Part shown: in pieces, positions 26,971-36,054 of the stretch
How the letters are laid out: each line of letters starts with the position of its first letter
Numbering within the stretch: the first letter of the stretch is position 1
Assembly: GCF_029688865.1 (NCBI RefSeq)
Contig: NZ_JARUKV010000008.1
Location: forward strand, 1-64,000
DNA: 64,000 nt
Reading direction: 5' to 3'
From: Natronococcus sp. A-GB7
Lineage (GTDB): Archaea; Halobacteriota; Halobacteria; Halobacteriales; Natrialbaceae
Position numbers and translations under genes: made by a program
Notes under the pieces: generated by a model
What the model saw: the letters and a program-made list of their open reading frames with translations, nothing else
Database searches by the model: none
What the model was told of the DNA's origin: nothing

Positions 26971-28062
26971 CTACTCGACGGCCCGCCGGTACTGGATCGG
27001 CCAGGACTCGGGCTCGTCCGCCAGTTCGTCGGCGGCCCGGAGCCCGAAGTACGGATCGCGCAGGAACTCCCGACCGACGAGGGCGAGATCCGCGCGGCCG
27101 TTCCGAACGATCGCATCGGCCTGCTCGGGTTCGGTGATTCCGCCGACCGCGCCGACGGCGATCCCGGTCTCCGCCCGAATCCGTTCGGCGAGGGGGACCT
27201 GGAAGTTCGGCCCGCCGGACGGGTTCTGGTCGGGATGGAGCCCGCCCGAACTGACGTCGATCAGGTCGGCGCCGAGCTCCTCGAGTTCCCCGGCCAGCCG
27301 AACGGATTGCTCGAGATCCCACGACGGCCGATCGTCGAGCCAGTCGGTGCCCGAGATCCGAACGAACACGGGCTTGTCGTCGGGCCAGACCTCCCGGACG
27401 GCCGCGGTCACCTCGCGGACGAGCCGCGTGCGGTTCTCGAAGCTCCCGCCGTACTCGTCCTCGCGGCGGTTCGTCGCCGGCGAGAGGAACTCGTGGAGCA
27501 GATAGCCGTGGGCCGCGTGGACCTCGGCGATCTCGAAGCCGGCCGACAGCGAGCGCTCGGCCGCAGTTCGGTAGGCGTCGATCACGTCCTCGATATCGTC
27601 GTGGGTCGCCCTCCGAATTGAGGGGTCGTCGCCATCGAACGGCGGGTAGCCCGAGGGAGAGGGCGAGAGCACCTCCCAGGCCTCGTCGTCCTCCTCGGGT
27701 CGGATCGGAACGTTGCCCTCCCAGGGCCGGGTCTTGCTCGCCTTGTGGCCCGCGTGGGCGAGCTGGATCGCAGGCACGCCACCCTGCGAGCGGACGAACT
27801 CGGTGATCGGCTCGAGCGCCTCGGCGTGCTCGTCGCTCCAGATCCCCAGGTCGGCGGGCGTGATCCGCCCGCGGGGTTCGACGGCCGTCGCCTCGGTCAT
27901 CACGATTCCCGCGCCGCCGACGGCGCGGCTGCCGAGGTGGACCCGGTGCCACTCGGTCGCCAGCCCGTCGGGCTCACAGGAGTACTGGCACATCGGCGAG
28001 ACGGCGAGCCGGTTCGGTACCTCCAGATCGCGCAGCGACAGCGTCGAGAACAGCTCTGACAT
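26971..28062 (-). CDS. Old-yellow-enzyme family NADH:flavin oxidoreductase (YqjM-like)
   Basis: FMN enzyme of 363 residues. Seen: SPMCQYSC at the N-terminus (YqjM-type Cys near the flavin), LAHAGHKAS, the OYE signature AAHGYLLHEFLSPATNRREDEYGG, and RISGTDWLD. It reduces activated C=C bonds using NAD(P)H; the natural substrate is unknown. It is a single gene, divergent from btpA. Confidence 0.92.
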   Translation of the reverse strand: MSELFSTLSLRDLEVPNRLAVSPMCQYSCEPDGLATEWHRVHLGSRAVGGAGIVMTEATAVEPRGRITPADLGIWSDEHAEALEPITEFVRSQGGVPAIQLAHAGHKASKTRPWEGNVPIRPEEDDEAWEVLSPSPSGYPPFDGDDPSIRRATHDDIEDVIDAYRTAAERSLSAGFEIAEVHAAHGYLLHEFLSPATNRREDEYGGSFENRTRLVREVTAAVREVWPDDKPVFVRISGTDWLDDRPSWDLEQSVRLAGELEELGADLIDVSSGGLHPDQNPSGGPNFQVPLAERIRAETGIAVGAVGGITEPEQADAIVRNGRADLALVGREFLRDPYFGLRAADELADEPESWPIQYRRAVE

Positions 28063-28170
28063 CGGCTGGAGTTACGCCTCTCGAGGGTTAACCGCCCCGG
28101 AGGCCGACGCGCTTGCCGGTGTGAGACGGGAGAACGGACCGCTTATTCCGATCGCGAGACCAGTTTCGGT

Positions 28171-29001
28171 ATGACCAGCGACTTCCTCGAGCGGTTCGAC
28201 GCCTCCCGTCCCGCCCTCGGGATGGTGCACCTCCTTCCGCTACCCGGCGCACCGGGGTACGACGCGGACGCCGGACGCGAGGCGATCCGCGAGCGAGCGC
28301 TCGAGGACGCCCGACGGCTCGAGGCCGGCGGGATCGACGGGATCGTCGTCGAGAACTTCGGGGACGCCCCGTTCTACCCCGAGGACGTGCCGACTCACAC
28401 CGTGGCGGAGCTGACCGCTATCGCCGCAGCGCTGACCGACGCGGTCGACGTCCCGGTGGGGATCAACGTGCTCCGCAACGACGCCGACGCCGCGCTGTCG
28501 GTCGCTGCTGCCGTCGGCGCCGACTTCGTCCGGGTCAACGTCCACGTCGGAACCGCCGCCACGGATCAGGGCGTCCTCGAGGGCCGAGCTCACGAGACCG
28601 TGCGTCTCCGCGAGCGGATCGACGCCGACGTCGCCGTCCTCGCGGACGTCCACGTCAAACACGCAGTCCCAGTTGGCGAGGACGACATCCGACGGGCCGC
28701 TCTCGAGACCGCCGAGCGGGGCTGTGCCGACGGCGTGATCGTCTCAGGATCCGGGACGGGCACGGAGACGGCCCTCGAGGACGTCGAGCGAGTCGCCGAG
28801 ACGCTTTCAGAACGCGAGATCGAGGTACCGGTCCTCGTCGGCAGCGGCGTGAACCCGGAGACGGTCGGCGACTGTCTCGCAGCCGGCGCCGACGGCGTCG
28901 TCGTCGGTACGGCGCTCAAGGAGGGCGGGGAGACGACGAACCGGGTCTCGAGCGAACGGGTCGAGGAACTCGTCGCGGCTCGAGTGTCGTGGGAACCGTG
29001 A
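28171..29001 (+). CDS. btpA: BtpA/SgcQ family protein
   Basis: TIM-barrel protein of 276 residues of the BtpA family, named for a cyanobacterial protein needed for photosystem I accumulation; the archaeal role is unknown. Motifs: GMVHLLPLPGAPGY (about 18-31), GIVVENFGDAPFY, and the phosphate-binding-like end GSGVNPETVGDCLAAGADGVVVG. It is convergent with the iron alcohol dehydrogenase gene. Confidence 0.9.
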   Translation: MTSDFLERFDASRPALGMVHLLPLPGAPGYDADAGREAIRERALEDARRLEAGGIDGIVVENFGDAPFYPEDVPTHTVAELTAIAAALTDAVDVPVGINVLRNDADAALSVAAAVGADFVRVNVHVGTAATDQGVLEGRAHETVRLRERIDADVAVLADVHVKHAVPVGEDDIRRAALETAERGCADGVIVSGSGTGTETALEDVERVAETLSEREIEVPVLVGSGVNPETVGDCLAAGADGVVVGTALKEGGETTNRVSSERVEELVAARVSWEP

Positions 29002-29016
29002 GGCAGATCGGAGACG

Positions 29017-30342
29017 TCACTCCCAGTTGTGCAGCGCGTCCCGGAAGATGTCGGCGGCGTCGTCTTTCGTCACTGGTCGGGGGTTACACCGCAACAGCCG
29101 CTGTTGGGTTTCGACCGTCTGATTCGCCAGCCAATCGACATCGTCCTCCGTAACGTCGGCGAGTTCGGCGAGCCCGCTCGGGATGACGTTCAGGTCCTGC
29201 TGGAGCCGGACGTACTCCGATCTGGCCAGATCGGCCGCCTCCCGCGTCCCGACGCCGTCGGTGTCGGCGCCGAGCATGTCGGCGACCTCGGCGAACCGTT
29301 CGGGATCGCTCGCGGCGTTGTAGCCGAGCGTGCTCGCGGGCGTTAGCACGGCGATCGTCTCGCCGTGATAGGTGTGGTACCGGTTTCCGACGGGGTAGGC
29401 CATCGCGTGACAGAGGCTCGCGCCGGCGGTCAGTCCCGCGATCGCGCCGAACAGGGCTCCCCTGAGCATCGCCTCCCGGGCCTCGAGATCGTCCCCGTTG
29501 TGGACGGCCGTCCGGACGTTGCTCGACAGCAGTTCGATCGCCTTCTCCGAGAACATCTCGGTGAGTTCGGTTCGGCCGGCGTAGACGGGCCGGGAGTCGG
29601 GATCCGAGGCTCGCAGGAGCCCGTCGAACGGATGGGTCGTGTACCCCTCGATGGCGTGGCCCAGCGCGTCCATCGCCGTCTTTCCCGTAACGTCCGGCGG
29701 CAGCGTCGTCGTGAACGTCGGATCGAGGAGCGCCGCGTCGGCCCGCACGTGGTTGCTCGAGATCCCCTCCTTGATCTCCTTCTCCTCGACGGAGAGGATG
29801 GCGACGGGTGAGATCTCCGCTCCCGTCCCGGCCGTCGTCGGCACGAGCACCAGCGGCGGCCCCGAGTCGGTCAGCGCCTCTCCCTCGCCCGTCGGTTCGG
29901 CGATGTAATCGAGTACCTGGCCGCCGTTGGCGATCACCGCCCGGGTCGCCTTCGCCACGTCGATACAGCTCCCGCCGCCGAAGCCGACGTAGAAGTCGTA
30001 CCCCGCCTCGCCCTCGTTCTCGCGGACGAACTCGATACAGCCGTCGACGTTCTCGATCGAGGGCTCGCGTTCCGCGCCGTCCCAGACGGTGACGTCGTAA
30101 CCCGCGTCCTCGAGGTGATCCGTCACTCGATCGACGTGGCCGATCTCGACCAGGTCCTCGTCGGTGACGACGAGACCGTGGGGATCGTCGTCGGTGTCGA
30201 CGCCGAGATCCGTCAGCTGGAACGCCAGCTCCTCGATTGCGTCGCGACCACACCGAATCTGTGGCATCTGGAGGTGCCAGACGGTTTCCGGCCGGAGTTC
30301 GTGCTCGGGAGCGGAGACCGAGCGCTCATAACCCGTCGTCAT
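29017..30342 (-). CDS. Iron-containing alcohol dehydrogenase
   Basis: Group III metal-dependent alcohol dehydrogenase of 441 residues. NAD-binding GFGGGSCIDVAK (about 121); metal ligands in LGHAIEGYTTHP, SLCHAMAYP and YHTYHGETIA. The length and layout are close to hydroxyacid-oxoacid transhydrogenase. The start at 30342 overlaps by 4 bp the end of the upstream lactonase-like gene, so the pair is one transcription unit and may act on the same pathway, for example oxidising a hydroxy acid released by lactone opening. Confidence 0.92.
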   Translation of the reverse strand: MTTGYERSVSAPEHELRPETVWHLQMPQIRCGRDAIEELAFQLTDLGVDTDDDPHGLVVTDEDLVEIGHVDRVTDHLEDAGYDVTVWDGAEREPSIENVDGCIEFVRENEGEAGYDFYVGFGGGSCIDVAKATRAVIANGGQVLDYIAEPTGEGEALTDSGPPLVLVPTTAGTGAEISPVAILSVEEKEIKEGISSNHVRADAALLDPTFTTTLPPDVTGKTAMDALGHAIEGYTTHPFDGLLRASDPDSRPVYAGRTELTEMFSEKAIELLSSNVRTAVHNGDDLEAREAMLRGALFGAIAGLTAGASLCHAMAYPVGNRYHTYHGETIAVLTPASTLGYNAASDPERFAEVADMLGADTDGVGTREAADLARSEYVRLQQDLNVIPSGLAELADVTEDDVDWLANQTVETQQRLLRCNPRPVTKDDAADIFRDALHNWE

Positions 30343-31145
30343 CGTCCCCAGCCGTCCTCGATCTCGGCGAACTGATCCGAGTCGTGCCCGTAGACGACCG
30401 CCGCGTCGTGACGGCGCTCGATCTCCTTGATCCGCTGGAGGCTGTCGAACCACTCGGTCTTCCCCCAGAGCAGGCCGGCGCCCAGCGGCGCCTCGTCCTC
30501 GTAGTTCGGCGCCTGGTACACCTGATCGCCGGTGAAGACGATCGTTCCCTCGTCGTCGAGGTGGATCACGGTTCCGGTCAGCCCCGGCGTATGACCCGGG
30601 AGCCGGACGAACTCGACGTCCTCGAAGTGCTGCTCGCTGTCGCGGTGGAGGACCTGCCAGTTCAGGTCGTGATCGAAGTCCTCGAGGATGTACGCGCTGC
30701 TGCCCTCGTCCGTTTTGGCGCTGTAGTAGGCGAACTTGAGCTCCCGCTCGTGGACGTAGACCGGGACGTCGGTACCGTCGAAGAACTCGAGGCCCCCGGC
30801 GTGGTCCAGGTGCAGGTGGGTCTGGAAGACTGCGTCGATGTCGTCGAGGTCGTAGCCGGCCTCCTCGAGGTCGTCGTCGAGGCGGTGCTCGTGTGCGTCG
30901 TAGGGGTAAAACGCCTGTGTGAGCCCCTCGGGCCAGTGGCCGTTCAGCGCGTCGTGGTGTGAGCCGGTGTCCCAGAGGATCGTCCCCTCCGGATGGTCGA
31001 TGACGAGGTTCCAGACCGGAATCTCATCGTAGTCGAGGTCCGGGTTCGGCTCGTCGTGACTGGCGAGCGTCTGTCCCTCGATCATGTAGTTCTGGTCGCA
31101 CTCGAGTCCACCGCGGTACAGGACGTCGATAGTAGCATCAACCAT
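30339..31145 (-). CDS. Metallo-beta-lactamase-fold lactonase (AHL-lactonase-like)
   Basis: MBL-fold hydrolase of 268 residues. The dinuclear zinc motif QTHLHLDHAGG (about 108), downstream His in RLPGHTPGLTG, Asp in FTGDQVY and His in VVYGHDSDQF match the N-acyl-homoserine-lactonase branch (AiiA/AttM). The true substrate may be another lactone. It is first in an operon with the overlapping iron alcohol dehydrogenase gene. Confidence 0.85.
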   Translation of the reverse strand: MVDATIDVLYRGGLECDQNYMIEGQTLASHDEPNPDLDYDEIPVWNLVIDHPEGTILWDTGSHHDALNGHWPEGLTQAFYPYDAHEHRLDDDLEEAGYDLDDIDAVFQTHLHLDHAGGLEFFDGTDVPVYVHERELKFAYYSAKTDEGSSAYILEDFDHDLNWQVLHRDSEQHFEDVEFVRLPGHTPGLTGTVIHLDDEGTIVFTGDQVYQAPNYEDEAPLGAGLLWGKTEWFDSLQRIKEIERRHDAAVVYGHDSDQFAEIEDGWGR

Positions 31146-31248
31146 GAGCGTTCGAGTCGTACGACACCATACCTAACTATTAATAACTTACATAGCCGGA
31201 AACGTACCTGGTCGACGGTTCGACGTTACGTCGCACCGTTGCTGACCG

Positions 31249-32478
31249 TTAGACGCCGAGCATCAGCGGACCGATCAGCACCCCCATCAGGTGGACCCGT
31301 CTGGCCCGGAGCCGAACGGGGACCATCCCGATCGCCGCTGCGACGACGAAGACCAGGATCCCGAGAAGGCCGGTGAAGAGATAGGAGAGAACGACCAGCA
31401 GGCCGAGAACCGCCGCCGAGATCTTCCAGTACTCCGTCTGGCCGACGAGCTCGAGATAGGCATCACCGGCCGTGATCACGACGACGAAGCCGATCACGCC
31501 GGCGATGAGCACCCCCGACAGCAGGACGGGAAGCTCGAGGGGCGCGCCGACATTCTCGAAGGCGACCATCACGCCAGTTCGGGGCTGACCGATCGCGAGC
31601 AGGGCAAACAGTGCGAAGATCGTGTTCGCGGTGTCGACTCCGCTGGTGGCGACGATGTACCCCCGATCGCCCGCGTCGCCGGGGACGAACACGAGCACTG
31701 CGACGGCGGCGATCGCGGCGGAGATCCCCGGCAGGTAGCCGACGACTGCGCCCGCGACGGCGCCGGCGACCGCGGTCGCGCCGACGAGCCAGCGCGGCAT
31801 CGCGATCGTCGCCGACTCCTGGGGCGGGATCCCGCTGCCCCGGATCGCGTCGATCAGCACGGGCGCGCCGAACAGCCCCGCGAACAGCGGCGCGAGTGTG
31901 CCTCCAGCCTCGAGGGGTGCGTCCGGCGAGAGGTCGAGCGTCGCCGCCCCGAGGAGCGCCGCGAGCGTAAAGGAGAGCGCGCCGCCGGCTCGTCCGCGCC
32001 AGGTTCGCTCGGAGGCGATCAGCGCGACGACGATCGCCGCGAGCAGCACCGAGAGGTTGCTCCTGATCGTCGGGTACGCCGCGGTCACGCCCCAGGTGAT
32101 CGGTACCGCGAGCGGAATCGCGACGAGCACGGCGAGCAGACTCCCCAGCGCCGAGAGGCGGATCGCCTCGTACCCTCGCCCCGCGAGCACCATCCGGTGG
32201 CCCGGCAGCGCGGTGACGGCCATCTCGGCGTCGGGAACGCCGAGCGCCATCGCGGGCACGGCGTTCAGAAAGGTGTGGACGACGCCGGCCGCGAGCATCC
32301 CCGCGCCGACGAACAGCGGCGGCCCGGGAACCGCGGGGGCGATCCCGGCGAGCAACAGCGCGAAGTTGTTGGCGTGGAGTCCGGGCACGAGCCCGCTCAG
32401 CGTGCCCAGCGCCGAGCCGGCGAGGATCCAGGCGAGCAGGTGTAGCGCCAGCCCCGGATCTCCGACGAGCTCGACCAT
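31249..32478 (-). CDS. TctA-like (DUF112) membrane permease
   Basis: Polytopic protein of 409 residues with about ten hydrophobic segments. The N-terminal GTLSGLVPGLHANNFALLL and internal VGYLPGISAAIAA are the paired GxxPG repeats of the tripartite tricarboxylate transporter large subunit family. No TctB or TctC gene is nearby, so it may work alone, as is usual for archaeal members. The substrate is unknown. It lies downstream of the L12 gene in reverse order but is separated by its own intergenic region. Confidence 0.85.
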   Translation of the reverse strand: MVELVGDPGLALHLLAWILAGSALGTLSGLVPGLHANNFALLLAGIAPAVPGPPLFVGAGMLAAGVVHTFLNAVPAMALGVPDAEMAVTALPGHRMVLAGRGYEAIRLSALGSLLAVLVAIPLAVPITWGVTAAYPTIRSNLSVLLAAIVVALIASERTWRGRAGGALSFTLAALLGAATLDLSPDAPLEAGGTLAPLFAGLFGAPVLIDAIRGSGIPPQESATIAMPRWLVGATAVAGAVAGAVVGYLPGISAAIAAVAVLVFVPGDAGDRGYIVATSGVDTANTIFALFALLAIGQPRTGVMVAFENVGAPLELPVLLSGVLIAGVIGFVVVITAGDAYLELVGQTEYWKISAAVLGLLVVLSYLFTGLLGILVFVVAAAIGMVPVRLRARRVHLMGVLIGPLMLGV

Positions 32479-32558
32479 CGCCGTCGTTGGCCCCGGCTTC
32501 GGATTTAAACTCGAGTATCGATCGGATACGCGGAGCTACCGCTGTACGTTGGTCGCGC

Positions 32559-32564
32559 AAAAAA
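32559..32564 (-). terminator. T-run terminator of the rpl1-rpl10-rpl12 operon
   Basis: TTTTTT on the minus strand 33 bp after the L12 stop codon, in the gap before the TctA-like permease gene. Confidence 0.55.
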
Positions 32565-32596
32565 TACGGGATCGGTCGAAATCGTCGCGTCGCGAC

Positions 32597-32938
32597 TTAG
32601 CCGAAGAGCTCGCCGAGGCCCTCGCCGCCGGCTTCCTCGTCTTCGTCGTCGTCGTCGTCTTCTTCTTCCGCTTCGGCCTCGTCGGCCTCGTCGGCTTCCT
32701 CGTCGGCTGCGCCCTCGTCGGCTGCAGCGCCACCCGCGGCGGCGCCGCCAGCGGCGGGGACGGCAGCGGCTTCCGAAACCGCGTCGTCGATGTCGACGTC
32801 CTCGAGCGCGGCGACGAGCGCCTTGACACGGGACTCCTCGACGTCGACGCCGGCGGCGTCGAGCACGTTCGTCAGGTTGTCTTCGTTGATCTCTTCGTCC
32901 GTCTCGTTCAGGATGAGTGCAGCGTAAACGTATTCCAT
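32597..32938 (-). CDS. rpl12: Ribosomal stalk protein P1/L12
   Basis: Archaeal P1-type stalk protein of 113 residues that recruits translation GTPases. The N-terminal dimerisation helices ([20 protein letters not shown]), an Ala-rich hinge, a highly acidic tail and the GLGELFG C-terminus that contacts elongation factors are all present. It is last in the L1-L10-L12 operon, 19 bp after L10, and is followed by an oligo-T terminator. Confidence 0.97.
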   Translation of the reverse strand: MEYVYAALILNETDEEINEDNLTNVLDAAGVDVEESRVKALVAALEDVDIDDAVSEAAAVPAAGGAAAGGAAADEGAADEEADEADEAEAEEEDDDDDEDEEAGGEGLGELFG

Positions 32939-32957
32939 TGTAGTTACCTCGAGTTAG

Positions 32958-34001
32958 TTATCCGAACATCGCGCCGAGCCCTTCGCCGCCACCGCCGTCC
33001 TCGTCGTTGTCATCGTCGTCGGTGTCGGCCTCGTCGGCCTCGGCTTCCTGGTCGTCTGCCGATTCGTCGTCCTCGTCCGCGTCGTCAGCCGACGCGGACT
33101 CGGCGGGTGCCTCGACGCCCTGCAGTTCCTCGGGCAGGGCCTCCTCGTCGTCGATCTGGGCCGCGAGCGCGCGAAGCTGCGCGTCGGCCTTGCCGACGAG
33201 GTCGGGCATGAGCGCTTCGTCCTCGATCGCGGCCTGCAGGCCGAGGCTCTTGGCCTCGCCCGTGGCCTTGGCGATGAGGGTCGGCGCCGTCGCCTCGGTC
33301 GGGTAGCTCGCGTTGATCGAGAGGTTCCGGGCGCCGGCGGCCGCCGCCTGGATGTCGCTCTCGTAGGCCTCGACGTCGATGTCGAGGTCCTCGGGGTCGA
33401 AGAGGGTACCCTCGGCCACGACGGCGCGAAGGTCGAGCCCGACTTCCTTGGGCTCGATACCCAGCTCGTTGAGGACGTTCGCGAGGTCGGCGGTAACCTC
33501 CTCGCCGGCCTCGAGGACGGTCGAGTCCTCCATGACCTTGATCGAGCCGTCCTGGATCCGGGCGTTTGCGCCGACGCTCTGGAGCTCGCCGACGAACGGC
33601 CCCGGATCGACACCGGTGTCCCCTTCGGGGATCACGATGTCGTTGGGCGCGACCTCGCCCTCGTTGATCGGGGCGGGGGTCTTCGACGCCTCGAGCTCCT
33701 TGTAGAGCGCGAACGGGTTGTCGTTCGTGCCGACGAGTCCGACCTGTCCCTCGATGTGTTCGACGAGGTCATCGAGGTCGGCCTCCTCGAGCGCGCGGAC
33801 CTGCAGGGTGTTACGGCTCACCCGCAACTCGGCGGTGCCGTGCAGGTCACGGCGCATGTCCTGGAGCTGCTTGCTCGGGATGCCGGCGATGCCGACGATG
33901 CCGACGCTCTCGTAGCTCTCGATGAGGTCGCTGAGCTCGCCGACTTCCTCTTTCTTCCACTGGGGAAGGTTCTGGGTCTTGCGTTCGGCCTCCGCGCTCA
34001 T
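32958..34001 (-). CDS. rpl10: Ribosomal protein L10 (P0)
   Basis: Stalk base protein of 347 residues that binds 23S rRNA and anchors the P1 dimers. L10 domain with [20 protein letters not shown] and the archaeal domain II insertion; the C-terminal spine helices are followed by an acidic hinge and the shared tail GLGAMFG. It lies 1 bp after the L1 stop, so it is translationally coupled. Confidence 0.97.
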   Translation of the reverse strand: MSAEAERKTQNLPQWKKEEVGELSDLIESYESVGIVGIAGIPSKQLQDMRRDLHGTAELRVSRNTLQVRALEEADLDDLVEHIEGQVGLVGTNDNPFALYKELEASKTPAPINEGEVAPNDIVIPEGDTGVDPGPFVGELQSVGANARIQDGSIKVMEDSTVLEAGEEVTADLANVLNELGIEPKEVGLDLRAVVAEGTLFDPEDLDIDVEAYESDIQAAAAGARNLSINASYPTEATAPTLIAKATGEAKSLGLQAAIEDEALMPDLVGKADAQLRALAAQIDDEEALPEELQGVEAPAESASADDADEDDESADDQEAEADEADTDDDDNDEDGGGGEGLGAMFG

Positions 34002-34002
34002 T

Positions 34003-34635
34003 TTAGGCCACCTCCACGGACGGGCCCATCGTCGTCTTCACGAAGACGGAGTCGATGTTCTGGGGACCCTTCTCGAGGTCGGCGTGCAGGCGCCGGAGGA
34101 TCACGTCGATGTTGTCCGAGATGTCCTCGGCGTCCATATCCTCGGCACCGACACGCGTGTGGAACGTGCGGCGGTCCCGGGAACGGATCTGCACGGTGTT
34201 TTTGAGCCGGTTGACGGTCTCGACGACGTCGTCGTCGGGACCGAGCGGGTCCGGCATCTTCCCTCGAGGACCCAGGACGGTACCCAGGTGTCGAGCGATA
34301 TCTTGCATCATCGCTTCCTCGGCGATGAAGAACTGAGTCTCGTCCGCGAGGTCTTTGGCCTCGTCGTCGTCCAGATCGGCCACGTCGCTCTCCGAGAGTA
34401 CCTCGTCCGCGACCTCCTCGGCGCGGACTGCGGTCTCGCCCTCGGCGATGACGACGATCTTGGTCTCTTGGCCGGTTCCGGACGGCAGGACGACCGACTC
34501 ATCGACACGGTTCGACGGTTCGTTCAGGTCGAGATCGCGCAGGTTAATCGCGAGGTCGACCGTCTCGGTGAAGTTCCGATCGGGTGCGTCCTCGAGTGCG
34601 CGAGTGACTGCTGTTTGAATATCCGAATCTGCCAT
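34003..34635 (-). CDS. rpl1: Ribosomal protein L1
   Basis: L1 stalk protein of 210 residues, also an mRNA-binding autoregulator in archaea. Two-domain fold with [20 protein letters not shown] as the recognisable rRNA-binding region. It is first in the operon. A TATA element (34723-34728 on the minus strand, TTTAAG) lies about 90 bp upstream, giving a leader of roughly 60 nt that contains a hairpin. Confidence 0.97.
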   Translation of the reverse strand: MADSDIQTAVTRALEDAPDRNFTETVDLAINLRDLDLNEPSNRVDESVVLPSGTGQETKIVVIAEGETAVRAEEVADEVLSESDVADLDDDEAKDLADETQFFIAEEAMMQDIARHLGTVLGPRGKMPDPLGPDDDVVETVNRLKNTVQIRSRDRRTFHTRVGAEDMDAEDISDNIDVILRRLHADLEKGPQNIDSVFVKTTMGPSVEVA

Positions 34636-34644
34636 CGTTCACCT

Positions 34645-34671
34645 CCGTAGTACGCAGGAGTGCTCCTACGG
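34645..34671 (-). promoter_or_regulatory. Leader hairpin upstream of rpl1, candidate L1 autoregulatory site
   Basis: In the untranslated leader an outer stem CCGTA/TACGG and an inner stem GGAG/CTCC are separated by an asymmetric internal loop of about seven bases on one side. The L1-binding sites in 23S rRNA and archaeal L1 mRNAs have this kind of asymmetric loop between two helices. It lies just upstream of the ribosome-binding sequence GGAGGTGA. The fold is seen; L1 binding is inferred. Confidence 0.45.
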
Positions 34672-34824
34672 GTCAGTGAAACAGGCTGCGCCTGTCTCTG
34701 TTGAACGAAGTGGGATGTCGGACTTAAACCCGTCGAACTGTCTTGCCCGTGTGTCTCCGGCCCGTAGCCGGGCGACGAGCCCGCGTGCCGAAAGGGGTTT
34801 TTCTCCGCTTCCGGTACGTTCGGT

Positions 34825-35205
34825 ATGGCCGACCCCGCCGCCGACCTCGAGTTCGAGTCGCTCACGCCGACCCACTGGGCGGCGATCGGGCTGGCGGCGG
34901 TCACCGCCGCGGTCCACCTGCTCCTCGGTCTCTCCTTTCTGCCCCACTGGATGGGTGTGGCCTTCCTGGTCGCGACCGCGGGGTTCCTGCTGGGTATCTG
35001 GCTCGTCCTCGCCGACCACCGACGGCGTCTCGTCTATCTCGTCGGGATCCCGTTCATCGGCGCTCAGATCGTCCTCTGGTACGTCCTCAACGAGCCGACC
35101 GGGCTCGCCGACGTCACGGTCGCCGGCGCGGTCGACAAGGTCGCACAGGCGCTGTTGATCGTCGCGCTCGTCGTTCTGCTGATCCGCGGGGACCGAGAGC
35201 CGTGA
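34825..35205 (+). CDS. Four-helix membrane protein of unknown function
   Basis: 126 residues with four predicted transmembrane segments (about 22-38, 44-60, 68-86 and 101-120). No family recognised with confidence. Its stop overlaps the GTG start of the CDP-alcohol phosphatidyltransferase gene, so it is the first gene of that unit and may form a complex with it. Confidence 0.75.
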   Translation: MADPAADLEFESLTPTHWAAIGLAAVTAAVHLLLGLSFLPHWMGVAFLVATAGFLLGIWLVLADHRRRLVYLVGIPFIGAQIVLWYVLNEPTGLADVTVAGAVDKVAQALLIVALVVLLIRGDREP

Positions 35206-35951
35206 CGACCGATCCCCTCGAGCGACGACGCCCGACGGTCCCCCAGTGGGGACGGGCCACGGCAGGCTGTGTCACGTCCGCGCTCCTCGCGCTGTTCGCC
35301 CTCGAGACGGTCTGGCCCGGCGGGCCGACGATCGCCTTTCTGGGGGTCGTCGCGGGCGTTCTCGTCCTCGAGTCCGCACTGTTGTTCCGGACGATCGACC
35401 GCGCCAGCGCCCGGTCGCTTACATCCGCGACGTGGGTGACCCTGGCACGCGGCGGGGCGGTCGCGGTTCTGGCCGGCTTCCTCGTCGTCCCGATACCCGA
35501 CGGCCCCGTCGCGTGGGCGCCGGCGGTCCTCTTCGCGCTGGCGGCCGGGCTCGACGCCGTCGACGGTCTCATCGCGCGGGCGACCGACTCGACGACCGAA
35601 CTCGGGGCGCGACTCGACGTCGAGATGGACGGACTGGTCGTCCTCGTCGGCTCGGTCGTCGCCGTCGTCGCCGACGCGGTTCCGATCGCGTTCCTCGCCG
35701 TAGGTGCGGCCCGGTACCTGTTCGTACTGGGCTCGTGGTGGCGACGGCGACGCGGTCGGCGGGTTCTCGAGTTACCGCCCAGCCGGGTGCGGCGCCCGCT
35801 CGGGGCGCTGGCGATGGCGACCGTCTCGCTCGCGCTGGCACCGGTTCCCGGCCGAACGATCTCTTACACGGTCGCCGCGGTCGTAACGGTGCCGTTCCTC
35901 GCGAATTTCTGTCGGGACTGGCTCGCCGTCTGTGGCTACGACGTGCCGTAG
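35202..35951 (+). CDS. CDP-alcohol phosphatidyltransferase family protein
   Basis: Integral membrane enzyme of 249 residues that transfers a phosphoalcohol from a CDP-linked donor. The catalytic signature D-x2-D-G-x2-A-R-x8-G-x3-D-x3-D is complete from DAVDGLIARATD to LDVEMD (about residues 112-137). Unusually there are two or three hydrophobic segments before the signature. The GTG start overlaps the previous stop (GTGA). The lipid or soluble acceptor is not evident; in context it may act in the adjacent pterin/glycosyltransferase cluster. Confidence 0.88.
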   Translation: MTTDPLERRRPTVPQWGRATAGCVTSALLALFALETVWPGGPTIAFLGVVAGVLVLESALLFRTIDRASARSLTSATWVTLARGGAVAVLAGFLVVPIPDGPVAWAPAVLFALAAGLDAVDGLIARATDSTTELGARLDVEMDGLVVLVGSVVAVVADAVPIAFLAVGAARYLFVLGSWWRRRRGRRVLELPPSRVRRPLGALAMATVSLALAPVPGRTISYTVAAVVTVPFLANFCRDWLAVCGYDVP

Positions 35952-36054
35952 CACGGACAACGACCAAGTACCTCCCCGCGGAACCGTTCCGTACAGTGAT
36001 CTCTCTCCCCGACAGACCGGACGCCGTCGTCTGGGCCGACGACGGGAGGGCCGG

